Assembly (NCBI GenBank): GCA_037892935.1
Contig: JAYXKI010000014.1
Location: forward strand, 1,317,093-1,381,092
From: Phlebopus portentosus
Taxonomy: Eukaryota > Basidiomycota > Agaricomycetes > Boletales > Boletinellaceae
Direction of reading: 5' to 3'
Length of the DNA stretch: 64,000 nucleotides
The translations under genes were made by a program, and so were the position numbers. Under the pieces are notes generated by a model that saw nothing but the letters and a program-made list of their open reading frames with translations, ran no database searches and had not been told where the DNA came from. Below are positions 46,345-58,403 of this stretch, piece after piece; the first letter of the stretch is position 1; the number at the start of each line of letters is the position of its first letter.

Positions 46345-46897
46345 GGTAAGTACACAAATATCAGCGAGTCCACACCAAATTGCATGCGAGTATGAGGGAT
46401 GTATGTATGGTATGTATAGTGTGATGTATCTACAAAGAATGCGGCTCGCCTATGGGCACCGTGCAAGCCCGTGCGTTGTTCCAAGCACGAAGTAGTCAAG
46501 AGTACTACCGGATAACTCAAGATGAAGTCAGCAGTGTTCGTCCATCCGACGCGTCAAGTGACGATATAAGTATGGATAACACTAATGTGGCTTCGAATTG
46601 AGCTGGTGACACCGATGACAATTATATGGCGGGTATCAGAGGGCGGAAAAAGAAAACATAGAGTGCGGTTATTGCCGCCCGTTTCAGACAGAGGGAGATC
46701 AACATCAACGTCCGTGTGATCTTGTCTGGGGAACCCAGTTCACATCTTCGCTCCGAGCAGACCGTAGCGAGAAGGATCTGACGTTCGTCGCATGCGGGAA
46801 GGCAGACAATCGGTGCAAAATCTTGGGCGATATGCATGATATGCGATACAGTACTTATGAGTAAGGTAGGGGAGATTATTGCGGATGATATTTGAGG

Positions 46898-47715
46898 TCA
46901 TTCGCCTAGGACGACCTCCATTTCGTTTACCTGTTGTCGATTCCCCTCTGACGCGGAATCGGGGGCGGGACCGGATGAAGAGCTATATACATTCGCGCCG
47001 GCTGCGAGGGAATCTATGAGGAGAGATAGACGAGCGGGTGTGAGGTTCGGTTCCTGCAGGTAATATGCGGGTATAGGATGGTTTAATTAGGTCCAGAAGT
47101 CAGTGGATGATTGTAAGACGAACAGGGAGATAGGAGATTAGACGGACGCACCTTGCGTATTTCGTTAAGGTCATCGGCAAATGCATCTGCGACGCAGCCG
47201 AGCCAGAATTGGCGGAATCGCGCACGGAGAGCTTCTTCCTTTTCTTTGTCTCCGTCTAGGATGCTGGGTTCTGGTACGTTTCGGGGAGAGGGTGAGCGAG
47301 GTTTATGTGTAGGTCGGGAAGTTTCGCCGTCACGTTCCTGAGTTACGGATGCTGCCTCTTTTGCTGGACTCGAGAAGGGGGAGGGAAATGACGCATCTGG
47401 GCGTGACTCTGGTTCCGAGTCTGACCCCGCATCTGAGTCTAGAGCCACATCTGAGCCTGAGCTTGACGAATCATCGACTGCTTTTGCAGTAGTGGTAGCA
47501 TTCACAGCTACAGGTTTTGTTACTGCAGAGGGACGTTTCTGAGGAAGCTTGACAGTGGTGGGCTCTCTTTCCCTCTCATCATTTTCAGATTCTGAGGAAG
47601 ATGACGACGAGATCTCTGAAGATGAAGATGAAGACGAGGATACATTGCGACGTTTGCGCTTTCTGTTGCGCTTGCGCGGATTTGCTCGTTTCCTCGTCGC
47701 GGGCGCTGGTGCCAT
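46898..47715 (-). CDS. RSA3: Ribosome assembly protein 3 (Rsa3 family)
   Basis: Two exons (47152-47715, 46898-47053) give 239 residues. The first 140 residues are basic then Ser/Asp/Glu-rich (RKRANPRKRNRKRKRRNVSS, a likely nuclear/nucleolar signal). The C-terminal family domain is ARFRQFWLGCVADAFADDLNEIRK joined across a 98-nt intron to EPNLTPARLSLLIDSLAAGA, the Rsa3 signature. Yeast Rsa3 takes part in early 60S assembly in the nucleolus. The split falls exactly inside the conserved domain and is phase 0. Upstream in-frame ATGs exist, but MAPAPATRKR is the natural start. A CACGTG lies 89 bp upstream. Confidence 0.85.
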
Positions 47716-48479
47716 TGCGATATTACGATACGCGGCGGTCGAAGGTCGGCTCGGGGCAAAGTTAAAATTTTTCTGTCGATCACGAATTGATGATCGGCGC
47801 AACCACGTGAATGATTTTCGGTTACATAAATAGTAACCACGGACGGAATCAGGCTCGGAAGCTCGGCTTACATTTTTTCTCAACGGGCATGATAACCCCG
47901 TGCCGAGCGCTCAAGCGAAGACCTGCGTCATGCGTCACACGGGTCTCATTCGAGTTTTAGTTGTCGTCTTGTCAATCAATCCATGGTATTCAGTCTCGCT
48001 GATTGAGCGATTCTGCTCCTTGATTCTTTCTTCGCTTCTCCCGCGTGATTCCCGAATGGTTAGAAGGTAACATGAGCGACATAGCAGAGTCCATGCAGTA
48101 CGTGCGGTGTCCGTGAAAGCGATTGCCGAACCGCCAAGAAGCGCACACTTTCCCCGAGTGCCCGAGGATTCTGTTACTTGCTTTGAATAGGCTCTAAGGT
48201 ATTGCAATGTCTATGTGGTCTTTGCGCTCGATACCCCCATATGGTAACCTGACAGCCCTCGCATCCCGCATTGCAGGCAATAGTGAGGCGCGAAACCCTT
48301 ATCGCCTTTGAATGCCAGATACACAGCTTATTGATGCTTACGGATACTACAACATACATACTTGGAATGTTGATTGGCTTGGTTCATACCGTATGCAATC
48401 ATGAAACGGCCATCATCACCCGCGCTCCTTTTCTTTCTTTAAGATAGCCCTAATTCTCGCTCGCCCTCGCTCGCTCACG
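47716..48479. other. Divergent intergenic region
   Basis: 764 bases between two divergent starts, no gene supported. An E-box lies at 47804-47809, nearer RSA3. Confidence 0.4.
47804..47809. promoter_or_regulatory. CACGTG E-box upstream of RSA3
   Basis: The hexamer lies about 89 bp upstream of the RSA3 start codon. Function is inferred from motif and position. Confidence 0.3.
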
Positions 48480-50231
48480 ATGTATTCACCTCTGGAAGGG
48501 CCCTCTCGAATTTCTCGGCTACATCGGCATCGGAGAACCTTTGTGCTTGCTGTCGTAGCTTGTGCTTTTCTGCTGTTACTCCTGGCTGGGTCCAGGCGGA
48601 CTTTCTCTCCGTCTTCCTTTACGGCCGACAATATATCGAGAATACCCAAGAGACGACATGTTGCTGTCGCCAGCCACTTCTCGCAACATTTCGATGTACA
48701 CCTTGCGGCTGCACACACCATTCGCCAAGTACTCGGACACCATGGCACAGTACAAGTGTTTGCCAATACACCTTTGCTTCATGGTTTTCAAGACGTTGTG
48801 GATGCCCTCGACCTTTATGACCAGACTATCCAGCATCCAGACGAGCTTATGGATGCAATAAGGGAACAATTATCGGACTCTGGGGATCCAGATAGTATGA
48901 TTGATCTAGTACTTTTCGGTACTTGTGAAGTAGAGTAAGTATCCAGCCTCATTCTTGGTTCTATTCAATTTATCTGATACGTGATTCGTAGCATGAATCG
49001 ATGGTCTAATGAACTCTTGGAAGTCTGGGACGCTCGACCAGCAGACCGGAAGTTTAAAGTCGTCTGCATTGTGCACCATTTTCGCGACACGAGATGGCAA
49101 AGCCAGATTGCGCCGTGGGCTGCTCGAGGAGCAATCCGACTCCTTCCCATCGGCTACCAGTCAGTAGCCATGTTTCAATGATTCAATCTATCAGGAAATA
49201 ATTACTTTGATGTTGGACAAATAGCGTAGGCCGTGCATTCCGAGCGCATTTCCAGGAGTTGGCCGACAGTACCGATCCGGACATTTACACTGCTTTGTAC
49301 GAGTACATTGATATCGACGTCCATGCTCCTGTTCTGGACTTACCTGAATATGGGCAACGGAGGCGACCAGCGGTGCTTTCCCGTGCTGTTATTCAGGGCA
49401 ATTTCCAGATTGACAGACGAGATTATCCACATATTTTCGCGGATTTGCTTGACGCCCTGAGAAGTAAGTTGATCGGTTGTTTCAGAAATTTTGATACTGA
49501 TCCGGTACATGTTCAGACGACCCGAAGGCATGGGGATATCAGCCTTTAGGACTCCAGCGTGAGGTTTATGAACCGATCACTGGCTCAGCCTTTGAACCAT
49601 TTGAACTGCATTTAATTGGCGAGGGGCATCTTGACATTCCGAAGGAGCTATCCAATGTCGTCTTCATTCATAATGGCCTGAGCTACGTTGAATTCTATAC
49701 TCTGATGCAGAGCATGGATGTTGTCATTCCTGCCTTTGTGAACAAAGATTGTGAGTATACTGCTTGGAATTCAAACCTTGTATGACACCTAACCTATTAT
49801 AATAGATTATGACTTCCAGGCGAGCTCAACAGTGGCTATGGCAGTACAATGCGACGTAAGTTCTCTGAAGCCACAGCAGACAGTTATAATAATGACATTA
49901 TACTCTTTAGGTACCGATACTGGCTTCAAGGCGTATGCGTACTGCGTATGGTTACATTGACGACGACCGAGTAACGATTGTTCGGCCACAAGCCCTACGC
50001 GAAATTCCTGCCATAGGCGCTTTACGAGGTACGGCGTGGAGCTTGACAGCATCAAATGTATCCACTATGAAAGAACTTGGGATCGAGAAGTTCGAGAGGG
50101 ACGCTAGAGAGATGTTGGATGATGGTTGGCAGCGACCGATGTCGGGATTCAGCCAGTTTAAGGGCGAATTATGGGAGAGGAATCGGGAGGCTATTTGGAG
50201 AGTACTCGATGATCGTCCGGGAGATATATAA
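48480..50231 (+). CDS. Type II membrane protein, glycosyltransferase-like
   Basis: Six exons (48480-48934, 48992-49159, 49225-49463, 49517-49750, 49806-49855, 49911-50231) give 488 residues. A short basic cytoplasmic end (RLHRHRR) is followed by one membrane anchor (TFVLAVVACAFLLLLLAGS), then a luminal domain. The layout is that of Golgi glycosyltransferases. The luminal part reads like alternating alpha/beta structure, with VQVFANTPLLHGFQDVVDAL, KVVCIVHHFRDTRW, VVFIHNGLSYVEFY, VVIPAFVNKDYYDFQASSTVAMAVQCDVPIL near the C-terminus, which resembles the nucleotide-sugar end of a GT-B fold. I cannot name the family or sugar. All introns are ordinary and the frame closes. Confidence 0.65.
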
Positions 50232-50773
50232 GACAATCTACATGTTTTGTAGAATGTTCAGTTGGGTCCGTCGTGCATAATATCTACACTTTGTGCTTCA
50301 TCGGTAGATTCTCATTCCTCATCTGACGTCTCGATCGAGGCCGTGGACATAGAGCTATTGTCTGTCCTCCGAACCAGTTACGGGGGTCGTTGGAGAATAT
50401 ACTCCTCAACGCACAACACATGGTCATGAATGAGAGGCTGGACAACGGTCCCGTACTACTTACATGTAAACCTTCCTGTGTAACATATATATATATATAT
50501 TTATTTATCTTTGCCGCTCGATATTTCAATGTATGTGAGTAGCAGAGATAAAAGTGAAAAGCTGTTCTTCGTTCCGGGACGGCCATTGCGAAGAGATGAT
50601 TAATATTGTACGTACAAAAACGCGGTCGAAGTTGCAAAGGGAGTGGCTCGAACAAACTACCCAATTAGGATGTTTGAGATGCGCTGATTATATAACTGTC
50701 TGCGTTTACTGCTTTGCGGTCAAGTCCAGTCCGTTGTTCAACTGTTAACACAACTCTGCCCCATACTTCCGCC
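50232..50773. other. Intergenic with a TA microsatellite
   Basis: No gene supported in 542 bases. A short alternating TA tract lies at about 50484-50503. Confidence 0.4.
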
Positions 50774-51816
50774 ATGTCGTTGATGGTACCTCCTCCGACA
50801 GAAGAGCAACTCAAAGACATAATACAGGGTCCTTCGGAAGTCGAATGGCGGTTAGTCGCTTTTGCTCAATTCGTTGCAGAATTGTACACGCCATTGCTCA
50901 TTGGTCAGTTGCTCTCAGGTATGAAATGCGTAGAGAGTGTCAAGAGATACTACCAAACGTCTTCCTTGGACCCTTCCAAGCGTCGAAATCACTTGAAACA
51001 CTTAAACGTATCGGTATCACCCATATGTATGTGCAGCGTATATTGGCTTGAACATCTTGAGGATAGCGCTCATCTCAGATCTCGACGCGTACAGAGTGTG
51101 TATTCGCGACGCGAAGGAGGCATTCTCTGTAAAACCCCGATTCCCAGATCACTTCATCTACCTGGTGCTGGATGTTCAGGACAACGAGGAGCAAAATCTT
51201 ATTGGGTTGTTTCCAAGGCGAGCTAAAGCAGCGTTCCGGATGAGGCGCAGTGGATCTGATCGACTACTAGAGCTAAGCAGTTCATCGATGAGGCTATTTT
51301 TAGCGGCGGACGCGTCCTCGTGCATTGTAATGGCGGCATCAGCCTCTCACCCGCTTTTGTCGTGATGTATGTGATGCAGTACTACCAAATGTCCTGGGAG
51401 GATGCTCTGCATACTGTTCAGAATCGTCGGTATTGCATCTCGCCGAATGGCGGTTTCCTTACTCAAATAAAGGTGAGTCGCCCAGAGAACTTCAGTTTTG
51501 GCACAGACAAAGTAACGAGATGATAGGAGTACGAATCGATTTACAGGGCGAATGTTGCTGTGATGACTCACCCAGGCAGGATAGTGTCTGTATCCCGTCG
51601 GAAACGCACCGAAGACAGCGACGAGGAAGATATAAGGTACGTTTCTCTGCCATGTCATGGCCATTGTAGGCATACTAGACTATCTCCATTAGAGATGATG
51701 TTCGCAAGCGAGCAATCCGTCCATTGAGGGGAATGAATGGTGTTGCGGTAGCTTCACCAGTATCCCCAACACCAACTTACTATACGGAACGCGATCCCGA
51801 CGCAATGGAAACCTGA
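50774..51816 (+). CDS. STYX: STYX-like dual-specificity (pseudo)phosphatase
   Basis: Six exons (50774-50850, 50919-51026, 51095-51217, 51271-51472, 51527-51636, 51693-51816) give 247 residues. The fold of the family is clear: EILPNVFLGPFQASKS, HFIYLVLDVQDNEEQNLI, AKQFIDEAIFSGGRVLVHC, MSWEDALHTVQNRRYCISPNGGF, and KEYESIY. In active enzymes the loop is HC-x5-R; here it is HCNGGISLS, with Cys 122 present but Leu 128 where Arg is needed. Animal STYX instead has Gly in place of Cys and keeps Arg. Loss of catalysis is therefore expected, by a different route. STYX is thought to act as a binding competitor. Intron 3 is modelled with a GC donor (AAG|GCGAGC) to keep the conserved LFP-AK segment; a GT alternative four codons earlier removes LFP. 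Confidence 0.85.
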
Positions 51817-52081
51817 TCCTGCTGGCATAGCGCCGTTCCTCATTCTCGCATTTACGTTCTTTCTTTACGATGTCCCTACCAGCTCTCGCTCTGCAAACTG
51901 TAATTTACTTCCTCATTTGTATGTATTACTCTAGTGGTTCTACTCTACATCGAGAGTGTTCGCAAACAACCCGGGTGTATAGGAAAGTGTTCTTCTTTTA
52001 TGGTTTATCATAGATTCTTCAGCTCCGCTCTTTCTTTCTCCTGCATGACTCGTTTTGCATGTATGTCTGTTATTCCAAGGA

Positions 52082-53518
52082 TTACGAGGAGGAATTATTA
52101 GCACGCTCAAATGAAAGAATTTCAGTAAGCATAAGCGCACCTCTTCGCTTGATCCATGCTTCCACGGAAATACCAGCGAAGACAACAGCTGCACCTGCCC
52201 ATTGCCCGGAAGTGAGCTTGTGGTTATAAATTACCACAGACAGGATCATTGTAAACATCTTGCGAGTCAGTGTGATTGTCCTATCAAAGGTGCATAAGCA
52301 TGAGGAGAAATAAGATCGGAAGAGAACGTTGGATACGAACACGAGTGTGAGACTTCCGAAATGCTGGAGAGTTTCAAAGATAAAGAGTTGGCCGAGGGAA
52401 CCAGTAAATGCAAACTGCAAGAGTGGAGAAAGGACGCCCGGATGTTCGCGCATGAACTGCAGAACATTTGATAGTTCAGAACTCCAACTAGCGGACGGGT
52501 GCAAGACGGGTATATAAGGTAAAGGAAGAAGAGCGATGATAGTCGTGACGAATGTAGACATGACGTTTATCCAGAACATCATTTGTTGGCCGGTTACGTT
52601 GTACCGATCGAAGATCTCGTCTTGAGTGGAGTTTATAGCGCCGTCTATTGCGAGGTTGATGAGAAGATATGTAATGCCGATGATACTTGACCCTTTTGTT
52701 TCATCCGAGCCAGAGCTGTGACCCTTTCCGGACGTCTGATCACCAAAGCCCATGAACATAGTAATTCCTGCTGTAACGAGCGCGACGACGAGGTACTTGT
52801 GGCGAGCGAAGCGTCGACGGTATAAGAGAACGTTCATGAGCATTACGGGTACGAGTTTGCATGACTTTCCCAGCACCATTGCAGGATATGAGATATGTGC
52901 AAGAGCAGCGAAACCGAATGGTGCCGCCGATGTAATGAACAACGCACATTGGAGATAGCGGACCAATAATGCTTTTCGAATAGCTACACTTTCGAAAGAA
53001 GGATGCGAGTGAGCTGAACCATTAGCGTGTCCATTTCCATTCATTTGGGATTTTGGACTGATGCCGTTCGCATCAGGCTTATACGGCGCGACCGATTTCG
53101 ACGAGGCGCGTGCTGGATCAAGACCAAGTGCAGAACGCAGGGATTCGCCGGGTTCTCGTCGTAATAGAATATAGATGAAGGAAGAGATGATGCTGAATGC
53201 ACTCTGGCAGATGCTCATAATTAATGCAGACCGGAACTTCTCTGATTTGGTGCCGTCTCTGTTGGCAAATGGGACGGATACTGAAGGTCGGAATGGCTTG
53301 AGTAATTGCACACTTATTGAGCTCGTCAAACAGCTCACATCGCTCCTGAGCTATGGCCCATACCTTAGAAACATCATAAGATAGAGTACCTCAAGACAAG
53401 TTTTAACCACTCACAAGGAACATGGTGTATACGCCGCCCACGCATACCGCTAATCTGTGAATCCATATGTTAATCTCAGTTAATGATGCTATACACTAGC
53501 GTACCTTAGCAAAGCCAT
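52082..53518 (-). CDS. HUT1: UDP-galactose/nucleotide transporter HUT1 (SLC35B1 family)
   Basis: Five exons (53505-53518, 53415-53454, 53339-53363, 52341-53280, 52082-52280) give 405 residues. The first coding exon is 14 nt and the third 25 nt; they assemble [26 protein letters not shown], the conserved N-terminus. About ten membrane segments follow, with APFGFAALAHISYPAMVLGKSCKLVPVMLMN, GITYLLINLAIDGAINSTQDEIF, FGSLTLVTITLTRKMFTMILSVVIYNH and GQWAGAAVVFAGISVEAW, all HUT1/SLC35B1 hallmarks. The protein sits in the ER membrane and supports folding or glycosylation there; yeast Hut1 was linked to UDP-galactose and the animal member to ATP/ADP exchange. The 60-nt intron at 52281-52340 is a multiple of three and stop-free. 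The gene is divergent from the DUF427 gene. Confidence 0.9.
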
Positions 53519-53649
53519 TGCACCGGCTCAAACTGCAATAGGGAAAACGAGAGAAGGTAAATCAGTCCGAGTCAAAGTTCCAACGAGAGTTCCATTTATA
53601 TGCTGTAGCGAAGTGCAGTTGCCAGCGCGTCGCGCTACGTGTCCGTCGT

Positions 53650-53655
53650 CACGTG
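53650..53655. promoter_or_regulatory. CACGTG E-box between HUT1 and the DUF427 gene
   Basis: A single hexamer lies in the 241-bp divergent promoter, about 105 bp from the DUF427 start. Function is inferred. Confidence 0.3.
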
Positions 53656-53759
53656 CATTAATGATTGGCGCGCCGATCATTCCGAGGTTATGTTCTAATT
53701 TGGCAAGGTCTACTAAGTGGAGCAATTCGAGCAAGCAAAACGACTCAGCATTGCCCATC

Positions 53760-54279
53760 ATGGTCAAGGTAGCTCTCAACGACACAGTCCTCGCAGAGTC
53801 CTCGGATACAGTAGTGGTAGAGGGAAATCACTACTTTCCTCCCGACTCTGTTAATCTTGACTTGATGAAACCTTCGGATACCAGGTACGAAGTAATGTTA
53901 ATATTGCTATGAAACTACCAGAGTGGTGATAATGTAACTCATACAGCACAATCTGTCCTTGGAAAGGGTGAGCTAAATTTAAGGACCGCAGTTTAAGCTT
54001 TCTGAGTGACAAGTGCTAGGACCGCATCCTACTACAATACAGACGTTGGTGGGCAAACCGTTAAAGACGTCGCTTGGTAAGCAACACGGTGCTTGCGCAC
54101 TAGGATAGCTTTCCGCGTAGCTAAGGGCCTAAACAGGTACTACCCAAGTGTTAAGGAGAAAGCAAAGAACATCGAGGGTTACGTCGCCTTCTACAAGGTA
54201 GATTTGCTAGGGTGCGGAAGTGCTTATATCCAGCTAATCGCATATCATTCGCCAGAACAAAGTTCAGATCACCGAATAA
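53760..54279 (+). CDS. DUF427 domain protein
   Basis: Five exons (53760-53884, 53947-53967, 54020-54076, 54137-54197, 54256-54279) give 95 residues. The family pattern is continuous across all joins: MVKVALNDTVLAES, VVVEGNHYFPPDSV, STICPWKG (CPWKG is the best-known signature), ASYYNTDVGG, VKDVAWYYPSVKEKAKNIEGYVAFYKNKV. DUF427 proteins are small beta-rich folds found in bacteria and fungi; the biochemical role is not established. Exons 2 and 5 are 21 and 24 nt. Despite its size the gene has four introns, more intron than usual for 95 codons. Confidence 0.88.
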
Positions 54280-54396
54280 TTGCAGGAGCAGTAAGGCAGG
54301 GTGCGACATCAACGAAAGACAACATGTACAATACATAAGATTCTTGTGGCCGCTGTGATCATGAAAGAGAAAATGCGAATGTATGTAGAATAAATG

Positions 54397-57300
54397 CTAT
54401 GTTGCGGATGATGAGGCGCCGATGGTTTTTGGCATCTTTTTGTCTCCGGTAGCGAGTTGTTCCAGATCGGCGGGCTTGAAGAAATGTGGAGCGACTGTAG
54501 AGAGTAAGTCAAATGAGGAATGTACCCGGAGGCGAGAGCGACCGCACCTTCTAATAACCACGATGGTTTAATCTCCATTAGTTGTCGCATATACGACTTG
54601 GATGTCATCACAAGCTCATAGTATAGAACGAATTTGACTGGAGGTTGATGTTGGAAGAGACTTGAAGATGGATGGATATACACCGTTTGGTTGGTCTTTA
54701 GTGTTCGGTATGAGTCTCCACTTTTCTGTAATCGTGCCTGAGGATACAAGATGTGTCAGGACGTTGCTTCAAAACTGACCGCAAAGTGAACTTACAGTAT
54801 TATAGAAATATCCCGAAGTGATTGCCTTCTGTATGGGCGTGATGTCGTTGCTGTTCGGATTCGACTGAATGACGATTTCAACACGCTCGCATAGACCGGC
54901 TAGCTGATCTCGGATATCGCGCGCACGATTCAGACTCTTGTACTGCAAGAACTGCTCGTAACAGAACTGCTGCGAATAGTTCGTGTCCGCCCATTGTTCC
55001 CATACGTTGAGCAAGGTGAAGTGGTCTCCGCCTGGACGGACGAAGTTCTGACGTGCCTGGTCTGCATGGAGCTTCTTGTCCTTGGGGCGGTAGAAGATGG
55101 ACCCAGATTCAGAAAGCATGGCGATGATGGTGAGAACTTCGTCTGTACATGAGTAGTTCTCGCTTGCGATTATAGCTTTGGACAACATCGGGTCAACAGG
55201 GAACTCGGCCATTCGTCGTCCGAGCTTAGTTAGTTCACCTCGATCGTTCAGTGCTCCAAGAGCATATAAGAGCTCCAAGGCACGCATTAACGTCTCGCCA
55301 GGAGGTGGATCCATGAATTCAAACCCGATGAGGTCGTTGATGCCGAGCGACTTCAGCACGAGGACGATCATTCCTAAGTTCGTACGTTGGATTTCAGGTA
55401 CAGTGTCTTCCTCGAGCTCGTTGTTGAAAGCCCATTTCGTGTAAAGCCGGAAAGCCTTTCCAGGTCCTACACGGCCTGCTCGTCCAGCGCGTTGATTCGC
55501 AGAAGCTCTTGAACACTGAGAATAAGAATCAATACGCCTTCCAGTATCTGCATCAATTACCGACTCACAGGTACTACGACAAGCGAAGACATCCCGGTTC
55601 TCGGATTGTACGAGTTCTGCTTCACGAATCCTGGATCGATGACGAACACGACACCATCTATCGTAATAGATGTCTCCGCGATATTCGTCGCCAGAACGAC
55701 CTTCCTTGCGCCTTCCGGAGTCGGTTCAAAAATCTTCGCCTGCATTTCACTGGGAAGGTTTGCGTAAATCGGACAGATGATCAACTCTGCGACTTTATTC
55801 CCTAAAGCACGAGCAGTTTCGGTCAAGTTCTCCTGTGCTGCTTCAATTTCGTCTTGACCCTGAATAAGTATGGTTAGCAGGGTGTTGAAAAAGAAGAAAG
55901 AAAGAAGGTACTTACGGTCAAAAACACAAGGATGTCGCCTTTTGGTTGCGTGGTGTGAATTTGGAAGACTGTAGTGATGGCGGCGTGAAGGTAGTTGGCT
56001 TCGGGTTGTGGAGTATAGTGAATGTCGACAGGATATCGGCGACCAGGAACTGACGAAATATATGATTAGCTTTCGCAAAGTCTGTTTATGTATATCTTAC
56101 GAACTCACCATAGAATACCGGTGCATTGTCGAAGTATTCGCTGAACTTCTCCGCGGCTAGCGTAGCGCTTGAAATCAGTAAACGTAGATCCGGCCGGAAT
56201 CGAGCTATGTCCTACGATGCCCATCAGTCTTCTGCTAATAATAGTGGAAGAGACGTAGTCAGTGTTGCTCACCTTCACGAGCGCAAACAAAATATCCGTA
56301 CTGAGCGTTCTTTCGTGTGCTTCGTCAATGATAAGCGCAGAATACCCAGCAAGATCAGGCTCAGTCAGGAATTCTCGGAGGAGCATGCCGTCCGTCATGT
56401 ACTTGAGCACAGTCTTATCGCTCGTGCAGTCTTCGAAACGAATTGAGTAACCGACTTCGTACCCAAGCTTCGTACCCATTTCTTCTGCCACACGAGCTGC
56501 CACACTCATCGCAGCTACACGTCGAGGCTGAGTACAGCCGACTTTCATGCCATTCGCGGTGTAGCCTGCCTCATGTAGGTATTGAGGAAGTTGAGTCGTT
56601 TTGCCTGACCCGGTCTCAGCGACTACAATGAGCACTTGGTGCTCTTTTATCGCTTCTAGTAATTGGTCGCGGAAGTGGTAGATGGGGAGCGATTTTCTGG
56701 TGTCTTCGATGGTTTGAGCTGATAATTGTTATGAATAGCATTAAAACGTCGTTCTTCAATGAAGTATAAAAGGACATACCGCGTTTCTCCGCCTCCTCAA
56801 TCTGTTGTCTGAGAAGTCGGTCGGCAGGACTCAGACCAGAATCTTCAGCCATCGTGTTCCCAAGCACAAACTGAATAGTCTGACTCTCGTCAAAAACGTA
56901 TTCGTAGTCATCTACCATCTCTGGCTTATCCATTGCCCCGACCTTGAAGGTGCTGTGCTTCGTCTGGCTCGCCTCCCATTGATCGACATCCGTTACGAAC
57001 TGATCATCTTTGGGCTTGGCCTCCTCGTACCGCTGATAAAGTACTGATTCCTTCTTCTTGCGGTCGATTTTCCCTTGCTCGGTTATGTAGTCCTCGGGCA
57101 TCTGGTATCCCTCGTAGCGGTCGTCAATCTTCATTCGTTCCTCAGCGAGGCGAAGGACTTCTTTCTTGTGTTCCAATTCGCGCTTCTCCTTCTTCGAGGT
57201 TTTCATTCCCTTGAAAAGTGCTTCGTCATCTGCAATCTCTTTTCTCAGGAGTTCGATCTGTTGTAGTTCACGTTTGGATAGATAGTCCTGGCGTGAACGC

Positions 57301-58168
57301 TCGCGAAGAGATGGGAGTGCAGCAACGCGAGCGAGAGTGTCATCTGCTAGTTGTCTGCGTTTTACAGCCTCTGCTGCCGCTCCCTTCGTTGACGATCGAT
57401 CCTCGATGACTTTCTTTGTCTTGTCCTTGTCGCGATCTCGCATTCGTTCGGCGAACGCATCCCGCTCCTCAAGGTCTCGTAAACGTTCGCGTTCCTTCCG
57501 TTCTGCTTCTTGCTCTGGAGTCTCCATCACTTCTTCTTCGGGTGGCTGACCCTCTCCTCTTTGAGGCTCGTCCATTTCACCCTTCAGTCTCTTTCGAGCG
57601 ATTTCTCCTTCGTCACTTTCCCAGTCACGTCCATCTGTCTCTCGTTTCCTCACATGTCGCTCCTTCTTCTCTTTTTCTTTTGAGCGAGATTCCTTGCTAT
57701 TGGATTTGCTCTTGTCCTTCCGGGAGATTGCAATACCGGCGTCGACGCCATCATCGTCTTCGATGAACGAGTATTTCTGTGCTCTAAGCGCTTTAGCTTC
57801 TTTCTCTGCTTGTTTGCGAGCAGCGTCGGATGAGCTCTTGTGTTTGCTCTTTCGGGGAACACGAGAATAGACCTCGCTTACGAATACGTGCGCGTCTGGT
57901 GTATTTGGCAGCCCGTATGCGTGGAGAGAAGAGAAGAGCGATTGTGCAGACTTCGCAGATGACGCTGGGTTGAGAGCCGCATTAGCAAAGATTCCATGCC
58001 CTTCGGTGAGCGACGAGACGTACCTGATGCTATAACATAGTCCACGATAGTTTTGTCCGATAGACCGAAAATCTGTCGAGAGTTCTCAGAACTAAACCGT
58101 ACAATGAGAGGCCAAGTATTACTCACTCGGAGAGCATTGTCGCTTATGTATCGTTCAAGGTCTGCCAT
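54397..58168 (-). CDS. PRP2: DEAH-box pre-mRNA splicing helicase Prp2/DHX16
   Basis: Ten exons (58127-58168, 58024-58072, 56780-57964, 56273-56718, 56109-56211, 55916-56049, 55569-55859, 54796-55515, 54548-54737, 54397-54494) give 1085 residues. A charged N-terminus of about 470 residues starts [13 protein letters not shown] (the DHX16 opening), with [15 protein letters not shown]. The core has [66 protein letters not shown] and [19 protein letters not shown], then FMDPPP, HPSSSLF and a tail ending GASSSAT. Prp2 remodels the spliceosome before the first step. Residues [14 protein letters not shown] in the linker are also DHX16-like. It is divergent from MAK16 with 235 bp between starts. Confidence 0.94.
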
Positions 58169-58403
58169 AAGCCACACAATAAGCAGCCATACGTTTCACT
58201 GAATATTGTGTCCACTGAGTCGACGAGTCTAGGTAGAATGCCGTCAAGGAGGTTGATGCAATCAGAACTTGAAGTGAAAGTCGACTCTCTGAAGATATTG
58301 GTGATCGGCTCGCCGATCTCCAAAATAGTAGCGACCCTTCAGTAAAGATTTGCCGCTACAAAGTTCTTTCTTCAAATTCTTGACCTTCCCTGCTCCCCAA
58401 AAA

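Larger units (their letters stand above)
44548..46897. other. Long pyrimidine-rich intergenic region with palindromes
   Basis: About 2.3 kb without a supported gene. From about 44570 to 45500 the plus strand is strongly T/C-rich, giving several open but low-complexity ORFs. Farther right are a nested inverted repeat, a TATA plus CT-rich block, a GATGA tandem run (about 46284-46308) and a perfect palindrome. Confidence 0.45.

Noticed and set aside
13635..48479. Metabolic gene cluster (carnitine acetyltransferase, Zn2Cys6 factor, AOX, CLYBL)
   Set aside because: The genes are far apart, mixed with housekeeping genes, and no biosynthetic backbone enzyme is present.
50484..50503. Alternating TA tract as a possible origin or promoter
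   Set aside because: Simple microsatellite without adjacent supporting elements.
57337..57766. Plus-strand Arg/Ser-rich ORFs resembling SR proteins
   Set aside because: They are antisense to the charged N-terminus of PRP2.
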